DNA of 51,620 bases from a virus: IMG/VR virus record IMGVR_UViG_3300021373_001502, positions 1 through 51,620 of that record. One strand, given 5' to 3'. A model generated the notes under the pieces. That model made no database searches, was not told where the DNA came from, and saw only the letters and a list, made by a program, of their open reading frames with translations. Shown piece by piece: positions 1-13,000 of the stretch (positions within the stretch are counted from its first letter, which is position 1; every line of letters starts with the position of its first letter). A program made the position numbers and the translations under genes.

Positions 1-413
1 CAGTTGCAGTAAACAAAGCGTCCGTTGGCGATCAAACTTCTTCAACTTTTACATATAAAGGTTTTAGCAGTCAAAACCCTAAACAAGGCTTTAAACTGTA
101 TGATATAGACTTAGTAAAACAGGATCTAATTAATCATTTTTATATTAAAAAAGGAGAAAAACTGCAAAATCCTGAATTTGGAACAATTATCTGGGATATG
201 ATTTTTGAACCATTTACTGAAGAAACTAAAAAATTAATAGCAGACGATGTCGAAACTATTGTAAATTACGATCCTAGAGTTGTAGTTGACAGCGTTTCTA
301 TCGATAGCACAGAGATGGGTATGAGAATTGAAGCAAGTGTTACATATCTACCTTTCAACGTAAGTGATAGAATGACATTTGATTTTGACAGAACAACGTC
401 AACAATTAAGTAA
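1..413 (+). CDS. 25: Baseplate wedge protein gp25 (3' part, 5' end outside window)
   Basis: T4 gp25/lysozyme-like baseplate wedge subunit, which together with gp6 and gp7 forms the wedge around the central hub. The reading frame is open from base 3 with no stop, so the gene enters from the left edge; the ATG at 198 is internal. The stretch GEKLQNPEFGTIIWD just before that ATG is the conserved family signature (Gly-Glu, Asn-Pro-x-Phe-Gly). The visible part is about 136 residues, close to the usual full size of gp25, so only a short N-terminus is missing. Gene 6 follows 44 bases later, the usual T4-like order. The assignment is firm; the true start is not visible. Confidence 0.9.
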   Translation, partial: VAVNKASVGDQTSSTFTYKGFSSQNPKQGFKLYDIDLVKQDLINHFYIKKGEKLQNPEFGTIIWDMIFEPFTEETKKLIADDVETIVNYDPRVVVDSVSIDSTEMGMRIEASVTYLPFNVSDRMTFDFDRTTSTIK

Positions 414-457
414 GCAGTTAATGAATAACGCTAAATATTACTAAGGAATAGGACGCA

Positions 458-3400
458 ATGAGCACTACAGCAAGACAAAACAATTTAATACTTAACGAGG
501 ACTGGACTCGTATCTATCAGACGTTTCGTAACGCTGATTTCAAGTCTTATGACTTTGAAAACTTGCGTAGAGTTATTATTACATACTTGCGTGAAAATTA
601 TCCAGAAGATTTTAACGATTACATTGAAAGTTCTGAGTATCTAGCACTGATTGATGCAGTAGCATTCTTAGGACAAAGCCTTTCATTTAGACTTGACCTT
701 GCAAGTAGAGAAAACTTTATTGAATTAGCAGAGCGTAAAGAAAGTGTTTTACGTATTGGTAAGATGCTGTCATACAATGCAAAACGTAACACACCAGCAA
801 AAGGCCTATTGAAGTTTGTAAACGTTGCAACTACAGAAGATATTACAGATAGCAACGGTCGCAACCTAGCACAACAAGTAGTTCGTTGGAATGATCCAAC
901 AAATACAAACTGGGCAGAACAATTTATTTTAGTTTTAAATGCTGCTATGAGTGATAACACAGAATTTGGCAGAAGTCAAGGCACTGCAAACATACAGAAT
1001 ATTCCTACAGAACAATATAGATTTAGATCTTTTTCAGCAGATGTTCCAATTTTTTCTTTTAGCAAATCTGTTGCAGGAAGGAATATGGCATTTGAATTGG
1101 TAAGCACATCATTTAAAGATGCAGAAGAAATTTACGAGGAATCACCAACACCAGGCAACCAACTAGGATTTGTTTATCGTCAAGATGGACAAGGTCCAGG
1201 CAGTGCAAACACAGGATTTTACTTACAGTTTAAACAGGGTTCTTTAGAACTAGCAGATTTTAATATAGATGTACCGACAACAAATGAAAAAGTTGCTGTT
1301 GAAAGTCAGAACATTAATAATGACGATGTTTGGTTGTATTCATTAGATGCAAATGGCGGCCAAGGATCTGAATGGTTAAAAGTTTCCAACCTTGTTGGAA
1401 ACAATATTGCTTACAATAGTATCGTTGGCGGTAACAGAAATATCTATGCTGTTGATACAAAAGAGAATGATACAGTTGATTTAGTATTTGCAGATGGTGT
1501 ATACGGAAATTTACCACAAGGTAATTTTAGAACTTACTATAGAGTGAGTAATGGATTAAGTTACACAATTAGTCCTAATGAACTGCGTGGAATTAATATT
1601 ACAGTTCCATACTTAAACAAAGCAGGACAAAGACATAGTATAACAATTGGTTTAGCACTACAGCAGTCAGTAAGCACTGCTGCTCCTTCGGAGTCTATAG
1701 ACAGCATCAGACAGAATGCTCCTGCACAATATTATACACAGAATAGAATGATTACAGGAGAAGATTATAATCTTGCTCCGTTGTCAACATCACAAAATAT
1801 TTTAAAAGTAAAAAGTGTAAACAGAACATCAAGCGGCATCTCACGTAACATTGACATTATTGATGCAAGTGGAAAGTATGGTTCATTAAATGTATTTGGT
1901 GATGATGGATATATTTACAAACAGGAATCAGAAAAAACTTTAAGTTTCAAATTTACAAGCAGAACTGATATTATTAATTTTATTAAAAATAAAATTGAAA
2001 AAGTGTTTTCAGATACCGATGTGTATAATTTTTATATTACAAGATTTGAAAAAATTCTTTTCTCAGAAACTACTATTGAGTGGAACAGTGTTACAAACGA
2101 TACTAACATTGGCACAGGTTACTTTATTAACAATATTGATTTAAGTTTACTTAAAGTAGGAACATACGCTACAAACAACTTGAAATATGTTTTGCCAGGT
2201 GCAAGTATCAAATTTACAGCACCAGAAGGTTTCCACTTTATGACAAGCCAAAATAATAAACTAATGAAGGGTGATGCAGATCATCCAGGCAGTTCGACTT
2301 ACATATGGGCTAAAGTACAAAATGTAATTGGTGACGGAACAAACGCAGGCAGAGGAGTGCTTTCGACAGGATTAGGACCAATAACATTTAGTGAAAACAT
2401 TCCAACAGGTGCAATTGCAAATAGAATAGTTCCAAAGTTTGTCTCAGATATTAATGACGCTATTGAAACGCAAATGACTAATATTGCATTTGCTAATTTA
2501 AACTTTGGTTTAAGATATGATATTAACACAGCGCAGTGGAAAATTATTCAAGCAGAAAACTTAGATTTAACAAGTGCATTTAGTTTAGGTAAAGCAGGAG
2601 ATATATCAAGTGAAAACTTAGATGCGTCTTGGATTATTGCATTTGTAAAAGATAACGATCAATATGTTGTAAGAGTAAGAAAACTTGATTATGTTTTTGG
2701 TAGCGTTGCACAAAACAGATTTTACTTTGATAAAAATGATAAAGCATACAACAATATTACAGGCAAACTTGAAAAAGATTCTGTAAAAGTTTTAGGCATT
2801 AATAATCAAAGTAGTGGTGTAGGATCGTTGTTGAACGATTATACATTTGAGGTGTCAGATACTATACAGTTTGATGACGGATATGAATCTAGTCAAGAAA
2901 TTAAACTGTCATTTAGTGACAAAGACAGCGACGGAGTTGTTGACGATCCCCAATCATTTGAAAATATTGTTGGTACTGATTTAGATTTAAACTTTCTATT
3001 CTTTAAGGAAGAAGCAGATGCGTATGGAACAAGTATTTTTAATCTTGTAGATAATAGCAATAATACTATTGTTGTAGCACAAAGAGAATCACAAGTTAAT
3101 ATTAACGATTATACAGACGGCCAGTTAATTTATTTTTACGATGACAATGAAGATAGAGTCAAAAGCGTAAACAAATCAACAAACACTCTAAACCTTGAAA
3201 CTACTTACAAAGCAGAAATAGGAAGACGAGATCTTAAGTTTCAATATACTCACGCTGCAAGTACAGACAGAAGAATTGATCCTAGTGTAACAAACATTGT
3301 TGATATCTTTATTTTAACAAGAGCATATGATACATCATTTAGAAATTTCCTTGCAGGAGTTGGACAACAGCCAGATGAACCTACGTCGGAAGATTTAAGA

Positions 3401-4057
3401 ATTGCTTTTGGTAGCGGATTAAATCAGATAAAAGCAATAAGTGATGAAATAATTTATCATCCTGTAAAATATAAAGTATTATTTGGGCAAACTGCTGATC
3501 CAAAAGTACAAGCACAATTTAAAGTTGTTAAGAATCCTAATAGAACAATCAACGATAATAATTTAAAAGTTAGAATTGTAAATGCTATGAATACTTTCTT
3601 TAGTATTAATAACTGGGACTTCGGTGATAGATTTTATCTTAGTGAATTAACAGCATATGTTATCAATGTAGTTTCGCCAGACGTTACAAATTTTGTAATT
3701 CTACCAAGAGACCCAGCACAAGTATTTGGAAGTTTATTTGAAATACAAAGTAAACCAGATGAAATCTTTGTAAGCGGAGCGTCGGTTGATGACGTTAAAA
3801 TAGTAACTAGCATTACTGCTGCAGAAATTAGAGCCAGCGCAGGTACAGTTGTAACTGATTCAGGCTCGAACACAACAACAAGTTCTACTAGCACTACTGT
3901 ACAGGCTGCAAGGACTGCAAGTTCTTCAAGTGCTATAACCACTTCAACAACTCCACCAAGTAGTTCAAGTAGCTCAAGCTCAAGTAGCTCAAGCTCAAGT
4001 AGCTCTAGCGGGTCAAGTGGCTCAAGTGGATCTAGCGGCGGAGGCTCTAGTTATTAA
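458..4057 (+). CDS. 6: Baseplate wedge protein gp6 with Ser/Gly-rich C-terminal tail
   Basis: Baseplate wedge subunit gp6 (gpJ-like superfamily), which makes the inner iris ring of the baseplate. At 1199 aa it is much longer than T4 gp6 (about 660 aa) but follows gp25 directly, as in T4-like phages. The N-terminus (YPEDFNDYIESSEYLALIDA, then GQSLSFRLDLASRENF) is the typical gp6 start. The C-terminus, from about residue 1130, turns into Thr/Ser-rich sequence and ends in a long run of Ser and then Gly-Ser-Ser repeats (bases 3955-4053). The ribosome site AAGGAATAGGA lies just upstream of the ATG. The stop overlaps the next start (TAATG), so the giant gene downstream is probably translationally coupled. 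Confidence 0.85.
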   Translation: MSTTARQNNLILNEDWTRIYQTFRNADFKSYDFENLRRVIITYLRENYPEDFNDYIESSEYLALIDAVAFLGQSLSFRLDLASRENFIELAERKESVLRIGKMLSYNAKRNTPAKGLLKFVNVATTEDITDSNGRNLAQQVVRWNDPTNTNWAEQFILVLNAAMSDNTEFGRSQGTANIQNIPTEQYRFRSFSADVPIFSFSKSVAGRNMAFELVSTSFKDAEEIYEESPTPGNQLGFVYRQDGQGPGSANTGFYLQFKQGSLELADFNIDVPTTNEKVAVESQNINNDDVWLYSLDANGGQGSEWLKVSNLVGNNIAYNSIVGGNRNIYAVDTKENDTVDLVFADGVYGNLPQGNFRTYYRVSNGLSYTISPNELRGINITVPYLNKAGQRHSITIGLALQQSVSTAAPSESIDSIRQNAPAQYYTQNRMITGEDYNLAPLSTSQNILKVKSVNRTSSGISRNIDIIDASGKYGSLNVFGDDGYIYKQESEKTLSFKFTSRTDIINFIKNKIEKVFSDTDVYNFYITRFEKILFSETTIEWNSVTNDTNIGTGYFINNIDLSLLKVGTYATNNLKYVLPGASIKFTAPEGFHFMTSQNNKLMKGDADHPGSSTYIWAKVQNVIGDGTNAGRGVLSTGLGPITFSENIPTGAIANRIVPKFVSDINDAIETQMTNIAFANLNFGLRYDINTAQWKIIQAENLDLTSAFSLGKAGDISSENLDASWIIAFVKDNDQYVVRVRKLDYVFGSVAQNRFYFDKNDKAYNNITGKLEKDSVKVLGINNQSSGVGSLLNDYTFEVSDTIQFDDGYESSQEIKLSFSDKDSDGVVDDPQSFENIVGTDLDLNFLFFKEEADAYGTSIFNLVDNSNNTIVVAQRESQVNINDYTDGQLIYFYDDNEDRVKSVNKSTNTLNLETTYKAEIGRRDLKFQYTHAASTDRRIDPSVTNIVDIFILTRAYDTSFRNFLAGVGQQPDEPTSEDLRIAFGSGLNQIKAISDEIIYHPVKYKVLFGQTADPKVQAQFKVVKNPNRTINDNNLKVRIVNAMNTFFSINNWDFGDRFYLSELTAYVINVVSPDVTNFVILPRDPAQVFGSLFEIQSKPDEIFVSGASVDDVKIVTSITAAEIRASAGTVVTDSGSNTTTSSTSTTVQAARTASSSSAITTSTTPPSSSSSSSSSSSSSSSSSGSSGSSGSSGGGSSY
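3955..4053 (+). repeat. Short tandem repeats encoding the Ser/Gly-Ser tail of gp6
   Basis: The DNA is built from imperfect repeats of AGTAGCTCAAGCTCA followed by GGCTCAAGTGGATCT-like units. It encodes almost only serine, then Gly-Ser-Ser repeats. Use of AGT, AGC, TCA and TCT codons is mixed, so the tract is partly degenerate at the DNA level, but it could still change in length by slippage. Confidence 0.8.
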
Positions 4058-7000
4058 TGGCAGATAAAAAAGTTTACCCAGACAGTAAGATTCCTATTAG
4101 AAAAACATCAGAGTTCCTACCTGATATTTTTAAGACAGAAGCCAATGATAAATTTTTGGCAGGTGTCGTTGATCCTTTAATACAGCCTGGAGCAACAGAT
4201 AAACTAGTTGGATATATTGGTCGTAGATATGGTAAAACATATAATTCTAAAGACATTTATTTAGATGATGACGATACCTTGCGCAGTAGGTATCAGTTAG
4301 AACCAGGTGTAACTATTGAAAAAGATCGTAAAATTGAAAACTTTCACGATTATATAGATTTAAAAAATATTTTAACATTTTTTGGAAACTATAATGGTCG
4401 TGATGATATTATCAACAAGCAAGAACATTACAGTTGGAATCCACCTATTGACTGGGATAAGTTTACAAACTATAGAGAATATTTTTGGGCACCGCAAGGA
4501 CCGCCCTCGGTCTCTGTATTTGGACAAAGCAGTGCAGTTACATCTACATATAAAGTAACAACTAGTATAGGTAGCACTTGGATTTTTACACCAGACGGTG
4601 CAACTAACAATCCAAACATTGTTTTATATAGAGGACAAACATATAGGTTTGAAGTAAACAGTCCTACAGAAGGATTTGTTATTAGAACAAACTATGACAC
4701 AGGTAGTTTAATTTATAATCCGCAAATTACTTACTTTGTAGGTGACTATGCAATATTCGATGATAAACTATGGCGTGCAAAAGTAGATGTGTCACCGGCA
4801 GACGGCAGTAGTATTTCTGTTGATTCACAAGACTGGGAATTGGTAGATGATAATGCTGTTTTAGATTCATTGACTTATGGCGGCGGCATTACAAATAATG
4901 GTGCAAAAAGAGGCGTTGTAACATTTAAGGTGCCTATGGACGCACCTGACATTTTATATTATCAAAGTGATGTTGATCCAAATAGGCTTGGACAATTTAT
5001 TATAGGTAATATTGAAGACGCAACATTTATTGATCCTGAATTAGAAATTATTGGCAAAAAAGATTACACAAGTGCAAACGGTGTAACACTTACTAATGGC
5101 TTAGTAATTGAATTTAGAGGGCAAGTAGCACAAGAGAAATATGCAGAAGGTACTTGGTTAGTAGAAGGAGTAGGCAAAGAGATTTCACTTACTAAATTTA
5201 CTGATTTGATTCCGCCAAGCGTTACATCTACTACACCTGAAATACTTTTTGATAATGAAGGTTTTGATAGCCAACCCTATGATGATGCTACACAGTTTCC
5301 TGGAAGTAAAGATTATATTACTATTAATAGAACAAGTAGAGATTTAAACCCTTGGAGTAGATATAATAGATGGTTCCATAGAAGTGTTTTAGAATATTCA
5401 CATCAGCAACGAGGCGTAGAGTTTGAGGCTACAGAAGATACTAGAGCAAAGCGTCCTATTATTGAATTCCATCCTAATATTCAATTGTTTAATCACGGCG
5501 GTGTAAGTAAACAAACTGTTGACTATATTGATGACTACACTACAGACATTTTTTCTAAGATAGAAGGTAGTACAGGTTACAGTGTTGACGGAGAATTTTT
5601 ATTCGAAGGTGCAAGAGTACTTGTTATTGCTGACACTGATAATTTAGCAAACAATAAAATTTATGAAGTAAGATTTATTACACACAACGGACGTAAGCAA
5701 ATTAATCTACGTGAAGCAGCAGATGCAGATAGTGCTGAAAATGAATGTTTACTTGTAAGACGTGGTAATGTAAATGCAGGACTGATGTTCCATTACAACG
5801 GTTCTAAGTGGGTACCTAGTCAACCTAAAACAAATGTAAACCAATATCCGTTGTTTGATCTTTATGATGCAGATGGAAATAGTTTTGGTGATCAAAATGT
5901 TTATCCGGTTACTACATTTAGAGGAACACCTATTATAAGTTATGCTGTAGGTTCTGGAAGAACAGATACAGAGCTAGGATTTAAATTAAAGTACCTAAAC
6001 ATTAACAATGTTGGTGATATTACATTTGACTGGAACTTGGATAAAGATTCATTTCAATACACACAATTGCAGGATACAATTACAGTACCAGTTAATAAAG
6101 GTTATCTAAAAATTGAAGGTGCATATGATAACGGTTGGACAAAAACTAATGACAAATATTTACAACCTATTATTAACACAGTAAAAATTGTTGAAGATGG
6201 TATAAGCACAATTGACTGGACTAACACAATTGATTGGACCACAGTTACAGATAAATTAGAAATTTGTTTTTACAAAAACGGCTTAAAGTTTGATGAATCA
6301 TTTACAAGAAATGTTTCTTTGTTTACATTTGAAAATGAATTTGCTGTAGGTGATGTTGTTACAATTAAAATTATTGATGATGTTGTGCCTGGTACAGGGT
6401 ACTATGAATTTCCTGTAGGATTAGAAAAGAATCCACTTAATACACAAGTAAAAGAATTTACTCTTGGACAGGCAACCGACCACTTAGTTAGTTCGCTAGA
6501 ATATAACAAAGACTTTACAGGAACAGTTCCGGGCGTTTCAAATCTAAGAGATTTATCAGGTTTTCAAAGTTACACAAAAAGATTTCTAAAGCACAGTGGT
6601 GTTGCAGCAGCGTCAGTTACACTACTTAATGATAGAAATTATAATTTAATTAAATCTATTCAATATGCTAAAAAGGCATACAGTGTTTTTAAAGATAATT
6701 TTATAAAGAAGGCATCTGAGATTGAGTTTGAAGATGTACCAGCAAACTTTGTTGATAATATTATTGAAGAACTTACAAGAACTAAAAGTGTAGCAAGTCC
6801 TTTTGCTGATACAGATGTAATGGGCTCAGGAGCATTTACAAGTATTGATTACGAAGTTGATGATGTAGGTATTACAACATTTGCATTAAGCACTGCGTTT
6901 GATATTAATGCACTTAATAGAAAAGCAGTATATGTTTATATTAATGATAGACAACTACTACTTAACAGTGAATACACAATTGATTCAACATTTGCATTTG

Positions 7001-10000
7001 TAAGAATTAGTAAGCAACTAGTACGTGGAGACAAAATACAAATTAGAGAATATGTTTCTACATCATTTAGTTATGTGCCACCTACACCTACTTCATTAGG
7101 TTTATACAAAAAGTATACACCAAAAAAGTTTATTGACGACACATATTTAGAACCAAGAGAAGTTATACAAGGACACGATGGTAGTATTACACAAGCCTAC
7201 GGTGACTTCCGTGATGACTTAATACTAGAACTTGAATATAGAATTTACAATAATATTAAAAATAATTATGACGAAAATGTTTTTGATATTGATAGTGTAA
7301 TCGGCAGTTACTATCATAGAACAGACTTTACTAAATCAAATGTCGACGACATTGTTAACCAAGAATTTTTAAAGTGGGTAGCAGATACTAATTTAGGTTA
7401 CACACTTAATACATATTTTGATAGTGAAGAACCATTTACATATACATATAACCAAATGGCAAGTCCAGACGGTAAAGAATCTTTACCTGGTTGGTGGAGA
7501 GGAGTATACAAATACTACTATGACACAGACCGTCCTCACTCTCATCCTTGGGAATGTTTAGGTTTTACAGAAAAGCCAAGTTGGTTTGATACAGAATACG
7601 GTGAAGCACCATACACTAATGGTAATTTATTATTATGGGAAGATATCAGAGATGGTAAAATATGTCAAGGCGAGAGAGCAGGCACATATCCACGCTATGC
7701 AAGAACAAGCATTCTAAGCCATATTCCATCAGACGCAGATGGTAACTTAGTAGATCCATTAACAAGCGGACTTGCACAAAACTTTGTATTGTTTAACAAT
7801 CAAGGTAGTTTTAAAATTGGTGATATAGGTCCTGTTGAATATGCTTGGCGTTCAAGTTCAGAGTTTCCTTTTGCAATAACAATTGCAATGTGTTTGTTGA
7901 AACCGTTTGAATTTATTATTAGTAATTTTGATAGAGCTCAAACAAAGCGTAATATTCTAAATCAAATTGTTGACAAGACAACAGAAACATTTATCACTCC
8001 GGCAGAACTAGAGTTACCAGTTGCTGGAGCAAAACAAACTAGCGGCTTGGCAAACTATATTACATCATATGTAAAAAGTAGAGGTTTAGAAGTAGCAGAT
8101 GTACAAGAAGATATAACACATATTAATGTAAGACTGTCATCTAGACTAAGTGGATTTGTTGATCAAGAACAGCAAAAATATTCTGTAGATAGTAAAAATC
8201 CTAAGTCGTCTTCAAGTAATGCACTTATTCCAAATGAAAACTTTAACATTATATTTGATGTAAGTTCTCCTATTGCTACATTAACTTATAGCGGTATGAT
8301 ATTTGAAAAAACTTCTATGGGTTGGACAGTATCTGGTTATGACGATGTTAAACCTTACTTTGAATATTATGAAGCAGTAGCGAATCAAAAGGATCCTGTA
8401 ATTAGTATTGGCGGATTGAGTGAAGCATTTAGTTTATGGGAACCTAACAAATTATTTGCTAATGGATCTATTGTTGAAAATAGAGGTACATATTTTAGAG
8501 CAAAAGAATCTCATACTTCGTCAGAATCATTTGATGAAATGTTTTGGACAAAATTACCTGCACTTCCTGTTGTAGGAGCAACGACAGCACAAAGACGTAG
8601 AAACTTTAACACAACTACAATTCGAAGATTATCATACGGTGAACAGTTTACTACCATACAACAGGTTGCAGATTTTATCATAGGTCATCAAGAATTCCTT
8701 AAAGCAAGTGGTTTTGTATTTGACAACTACGATGGTACAACACAGTCTGTTCAAGACTGGACAACTGCACTTAAAGAATTTATGTTTTGGACACAGCACA
8801 ATTGGGCTGTAGGGTCATTACTTACAGTAAGTCCAGGCGCACAAAAACTTACAATTAATGTACCTGTTGGTGTTGCAGATAATCTACTTGATGGATTTTA
8901 CGAATACAATGTGTTAGGTAGTAACGGTGTTCCGTTAGATACTAGCAACATAAATGTTAACAGACAGTTTCAAGAATTTATAATCACAACTACTGACACA
9001 GAAGATGGATTATACTATCTAAAAGTAAATCTTGTACTTAAAGAACACGTTACAGTTTTTGACGATAGAACTGTATTCAATGACGTAATTTTTGATAAGC
9101 CTAGTGGTTATAGACAAGAAAGAATTAGATCACAAGGTTTTAGGACAGTTGATTGGGATGGCGATTATACAAGTCCAGGCTTTATTTTTGATAATGTTAA
9201 TATTGTTGCGTGGCAGCCATTTAGAAATTATAAACTAGGTGATATTGTTCAGTATAGATCATCTAATTACACCAGTTTGCGTACACATACTAGTGATCAA
9301 GAATTCAATGCTAGTAATTGGACAATATTAGATAGCGAACCTAAAAAACAATTAATTCCAAACTTTGATTATAGAATTAATCAAATAGAAGATTATTTTA
9401 ATGTAGATAGCGAAGGACTTGGCAAAAGCCAAAGAGATCTTGCTAGACATACTGTAGGTTATCAAACTAGAGAATATTTAGAATCTATTGCAGAAGATCC
9501 AATTACACAGTTTCAATTGTATCAAGGCTTTATTAGAGAGAAAGGAAGTAAAAATCCTATTAGTAAAGTTTTTAACAAAGCCACTAATAGTGTAAACGGT
9601 GTACAGTTAGACGAGCAGTGGGCATTTAAAGTTGGAACACTAGGCGGTGATGCGCAATCTTATAATATTGAACTGTCACTAGACACAGATCAATTTAAAG
9701 TTAATCCGCAGCCTGTAGTAATTACACCTGAAAAAGGAGATTTCTTAGATAGGTATTACAGAGTAAATCAAAGCAACTTTGATTATGCTCCTATACCTTA
9801 CACAGATAATATCAATCCTGTAACAGATAATGCAAAGCCTACACAAACAGCAGGCTATGTCAAGTTAGGACAAACAGAATATGTTATTAAACATTTTTCA
9901 GATATTAGTACTGAATTAGATGTTAACACAGTTAGTAACAATGAACACATATGGATAACATTTAGCGGACCTACTTGGACAGTAAAAAGAATTAATGTAG

Positions 10001-13000
10001 CATTTGAATTACCGATACTTTCAGTAGTTCAAGAAAATACAACAGTAACTATTGACTTCGGAAAACGTCATAACTTTGCTGTTGATGATTATATTGGTGT
10101 TAAGAACTTAGAAGACATTTCAGGGTTCTATCAGATTACAGCAATCACTAATAACACAGTTACATACGAACTTACAGAGAAAGCACCTAAAGCAGATTAT
10201 AATACTAGCACAGCAGTATATCCTATATATTTCTCTGACGTAAGATATAATTCTTACAACGATATAAGTGAAGAAGAAATTGCTTTACTTCAAAACAAAT
10301 CTAAATTATGGATTGACCATAATGGCGAATTGAAATGGGAAGTAGTAGAAAAGAATAAAATTTATACAGACAAAAAGATTACAAACTATGGTTTATCAGA
10401 ACCAGTAAGAGTTGGTGAAAAAGTACTTTACAATCCTGCACTGAAACAAGTGTTTGCTAGTGCATCGGCTACGCCGCGTGTAATGGTGTATTTAGAAACA
10501 GCACAAGGTCTTTCTGTCAAACAAATTTTACAACCACCAGATGCATTTATTGATGGCAACATCAATTCATTTGGTTTAGAACTTGCTATTAGTCCTGACA
10601 GCAAATGGTTAGCAGTTGGCTCGCCTAAAGCAACAGGTATTAGTAGCAATTATAGAGGCGAATATAACCCTTACGTAAATTATGGTATAGGTCAAATTGT
10701 ACTATTTTCAGGTAGGTTATGGAAATCAAAAGTTGATATTGCAGCAGACGGCAGCAGTATAAACATATACTCCGAAGATTGGGAACAAGTTAAATCAATA
10801 GAAGCAGTTGAGTTTGGTTCCAATGACGGAGAAACACAAATGGGTAGTGTTACATTATATGAATGGACACTGAATCAATGGAACTATAGAACAACATTGC
10901 TCAGCCCACGCTTAGATGCGTTTGAAGAATTTGGACACGCAATAGCAATTAGTAAAACTGCTACCGGTTATGGTATGGCAGTAAGTGCTCCAGGATCTTT
11001 ACACGCTAAAGGTAGAGTATGGTTATACCATTATACTGAAGCAACAGGTTGGGAAACAATTCAAAACACGAACTATGTCGGTGAATATAATCCGGGCGAA
11101 ATATTTTTTGAAGGTCAAATAGATAATGATATTTTAACTGTGAAAGATACAGGTGATAGTACACCTATCGCAGGCAAGTTAAAAAGTGGTGCCAGTGTTA
11201 CTGGTACGGGAGTATTAGATGGAACATATATTCTGGAGCAGCTCGATTGGCCTGTTTCAGATGATGGAACTGTCCATACCGAAAAGGGTGGAGTCGGAAC
11301 TTATAGAGTTTCAAAAAATCATACTACCCCTACTGAAAGTGTTAGAATGCAATCCAACTATTTTTATCCGTCGGGTTCAGTCGTTACTTACAATGGGAAG
11401 TTTTGGCAAGCGCAGTATGATACCTACGGGGATGGCAGTACAATTAGTATAGACTCTAATGAGTGGGCACAACTTGATGCAGTTGCCACTCAAGCATCGC
11501 TGCCACAATCCGTTGCATTAGAAGATGATGGTTCTAGTTTATTCACAGGGTTGCTTACCGACGGACAGGTTAATGAACTAGTAATGAATGGCACAAGGTT
11601 TGGCTCTTCATTGTCAATGAGCTATGATGGTAATGTATTAGTTGTCGGTGCACCAGATGCAGACAACCAGTTCTTCCCCAACTATAAAGGTGTGTGGAGA
11701 CCAGACTATGAATACATTCAAGGAGATGTTGTAAAATATCAAAACGCATATCATAGATTATCTAACATTGGCCCGTCACAGGTACCGCAAGACAGTACAA
11801 TTAGAAGTTATAACGAAGATCCAAGTAATGGTTATCCTTGGGTAGATGCAGGAGATAGTACACCAAGCATTACAGGCAAGATGTTTGTATACAGAAAAGA
11901 TGCCAGTGGCAACTATAACTTGTTACAAACTGTCGCTGCTGATAACTTAGATAGTTTCAACGATTTAGATCAAGCACACCCAGACATAATGGCAGCAGGT
12001 GATAAGTTTGGTTATGCGGTTGCAGTAGATTACTCTGGAAACAACATTGTTGTAAGTAGTCCTCAAGCAGATATCAACTATCAAAATCAAGGTAGTGCAT
12101 ACATATTTGAATACAAAAATGATTCAAGTGTGTATGAATATCGTATTACACAGAAACTTGAAAGTTTTGAAAAGTTTCCAAATGAATTCTTTGGACAATC
12201 GATTTGCATTAGTCCTAACACAAGCGTAATTGCAATTGGTGCAAACAATAGCCCGTATGTGCAAACAACTATTTTTGATAATTCTCAAACGTCATTTGAT
12301 GAAGGACGTTCAACATTTAAAAACTTTGAAGGATTTACAGGTAGTGTTTATGTATTTGAGAAGAAAGAACATACATATTATCTAACTGAAAAACTAGATG
12401 CTGATTTATCACTAAATGAATCCTTTGGTACTTCAGTAAGTTGTGAGAAAAATGTTGTTGTAGTAGGATCACCTGATTACATTGAACCTATTACAGAAGA
12501 TAATAACATTGTTTTCACTGGTACTAAAGTTGGAATGGTAAGACTATTCAAAAAACCAGATGGTGTAAGTCCATTAACAGTAATTGCAGAACAACCGCAA
12601 CACACTGACTTAGAACAAATTAAGCGTATAGCACTTTATGAAAAACAAGATGATGTTAAAATACAGGATTTAGAATTTTTTGATCCTGCAAAACTAAAAA
12701 TTGTTAACCGTGCTGAAAGAGAAATTACATACAAAGTTCCATTTGATCCAGCAGTGTACACAATAGGCAATGAAAATGTAACTGTTGACCAAGAAATTTC
12801 TTGGAACAATGGTAAGAACATTGGCAAACTATGGTGGAACATTGCAAATGCTAAGTGGATTGATTATGAGCAAGGTGATATTGCATATAGAACAAGTAAT
12901 TGGGGCGCACAAGCAGTAGGAAGTACTATTGACATTTACGAATGGGTAGAATCTAAACTACTTCCAAGCGAATGGGCAGTACTTGCAGACACAGCAGAAG

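Noticed and set aside
198-413. A complete 71-aa gene starting at ATG 198
   Set aside because: The frame is open and gp25-like upstream to the left edge, so this ATG is internal to a cut gp25 gene.
619-960. Minus-strand frame of 113 aa inside gp6
   Set aside because: Lies wholly within the real gp6 gene, has no ribosome site and no recognisable protein pattern.
3634-3942. Minus-strand frame of 102 aa at the end of gp6
   Set aside because: A hydrophobic Val/Leu/Ala-rich antisense product of the Thr/Ser-rich gp6 end; an artefact of low complexity.
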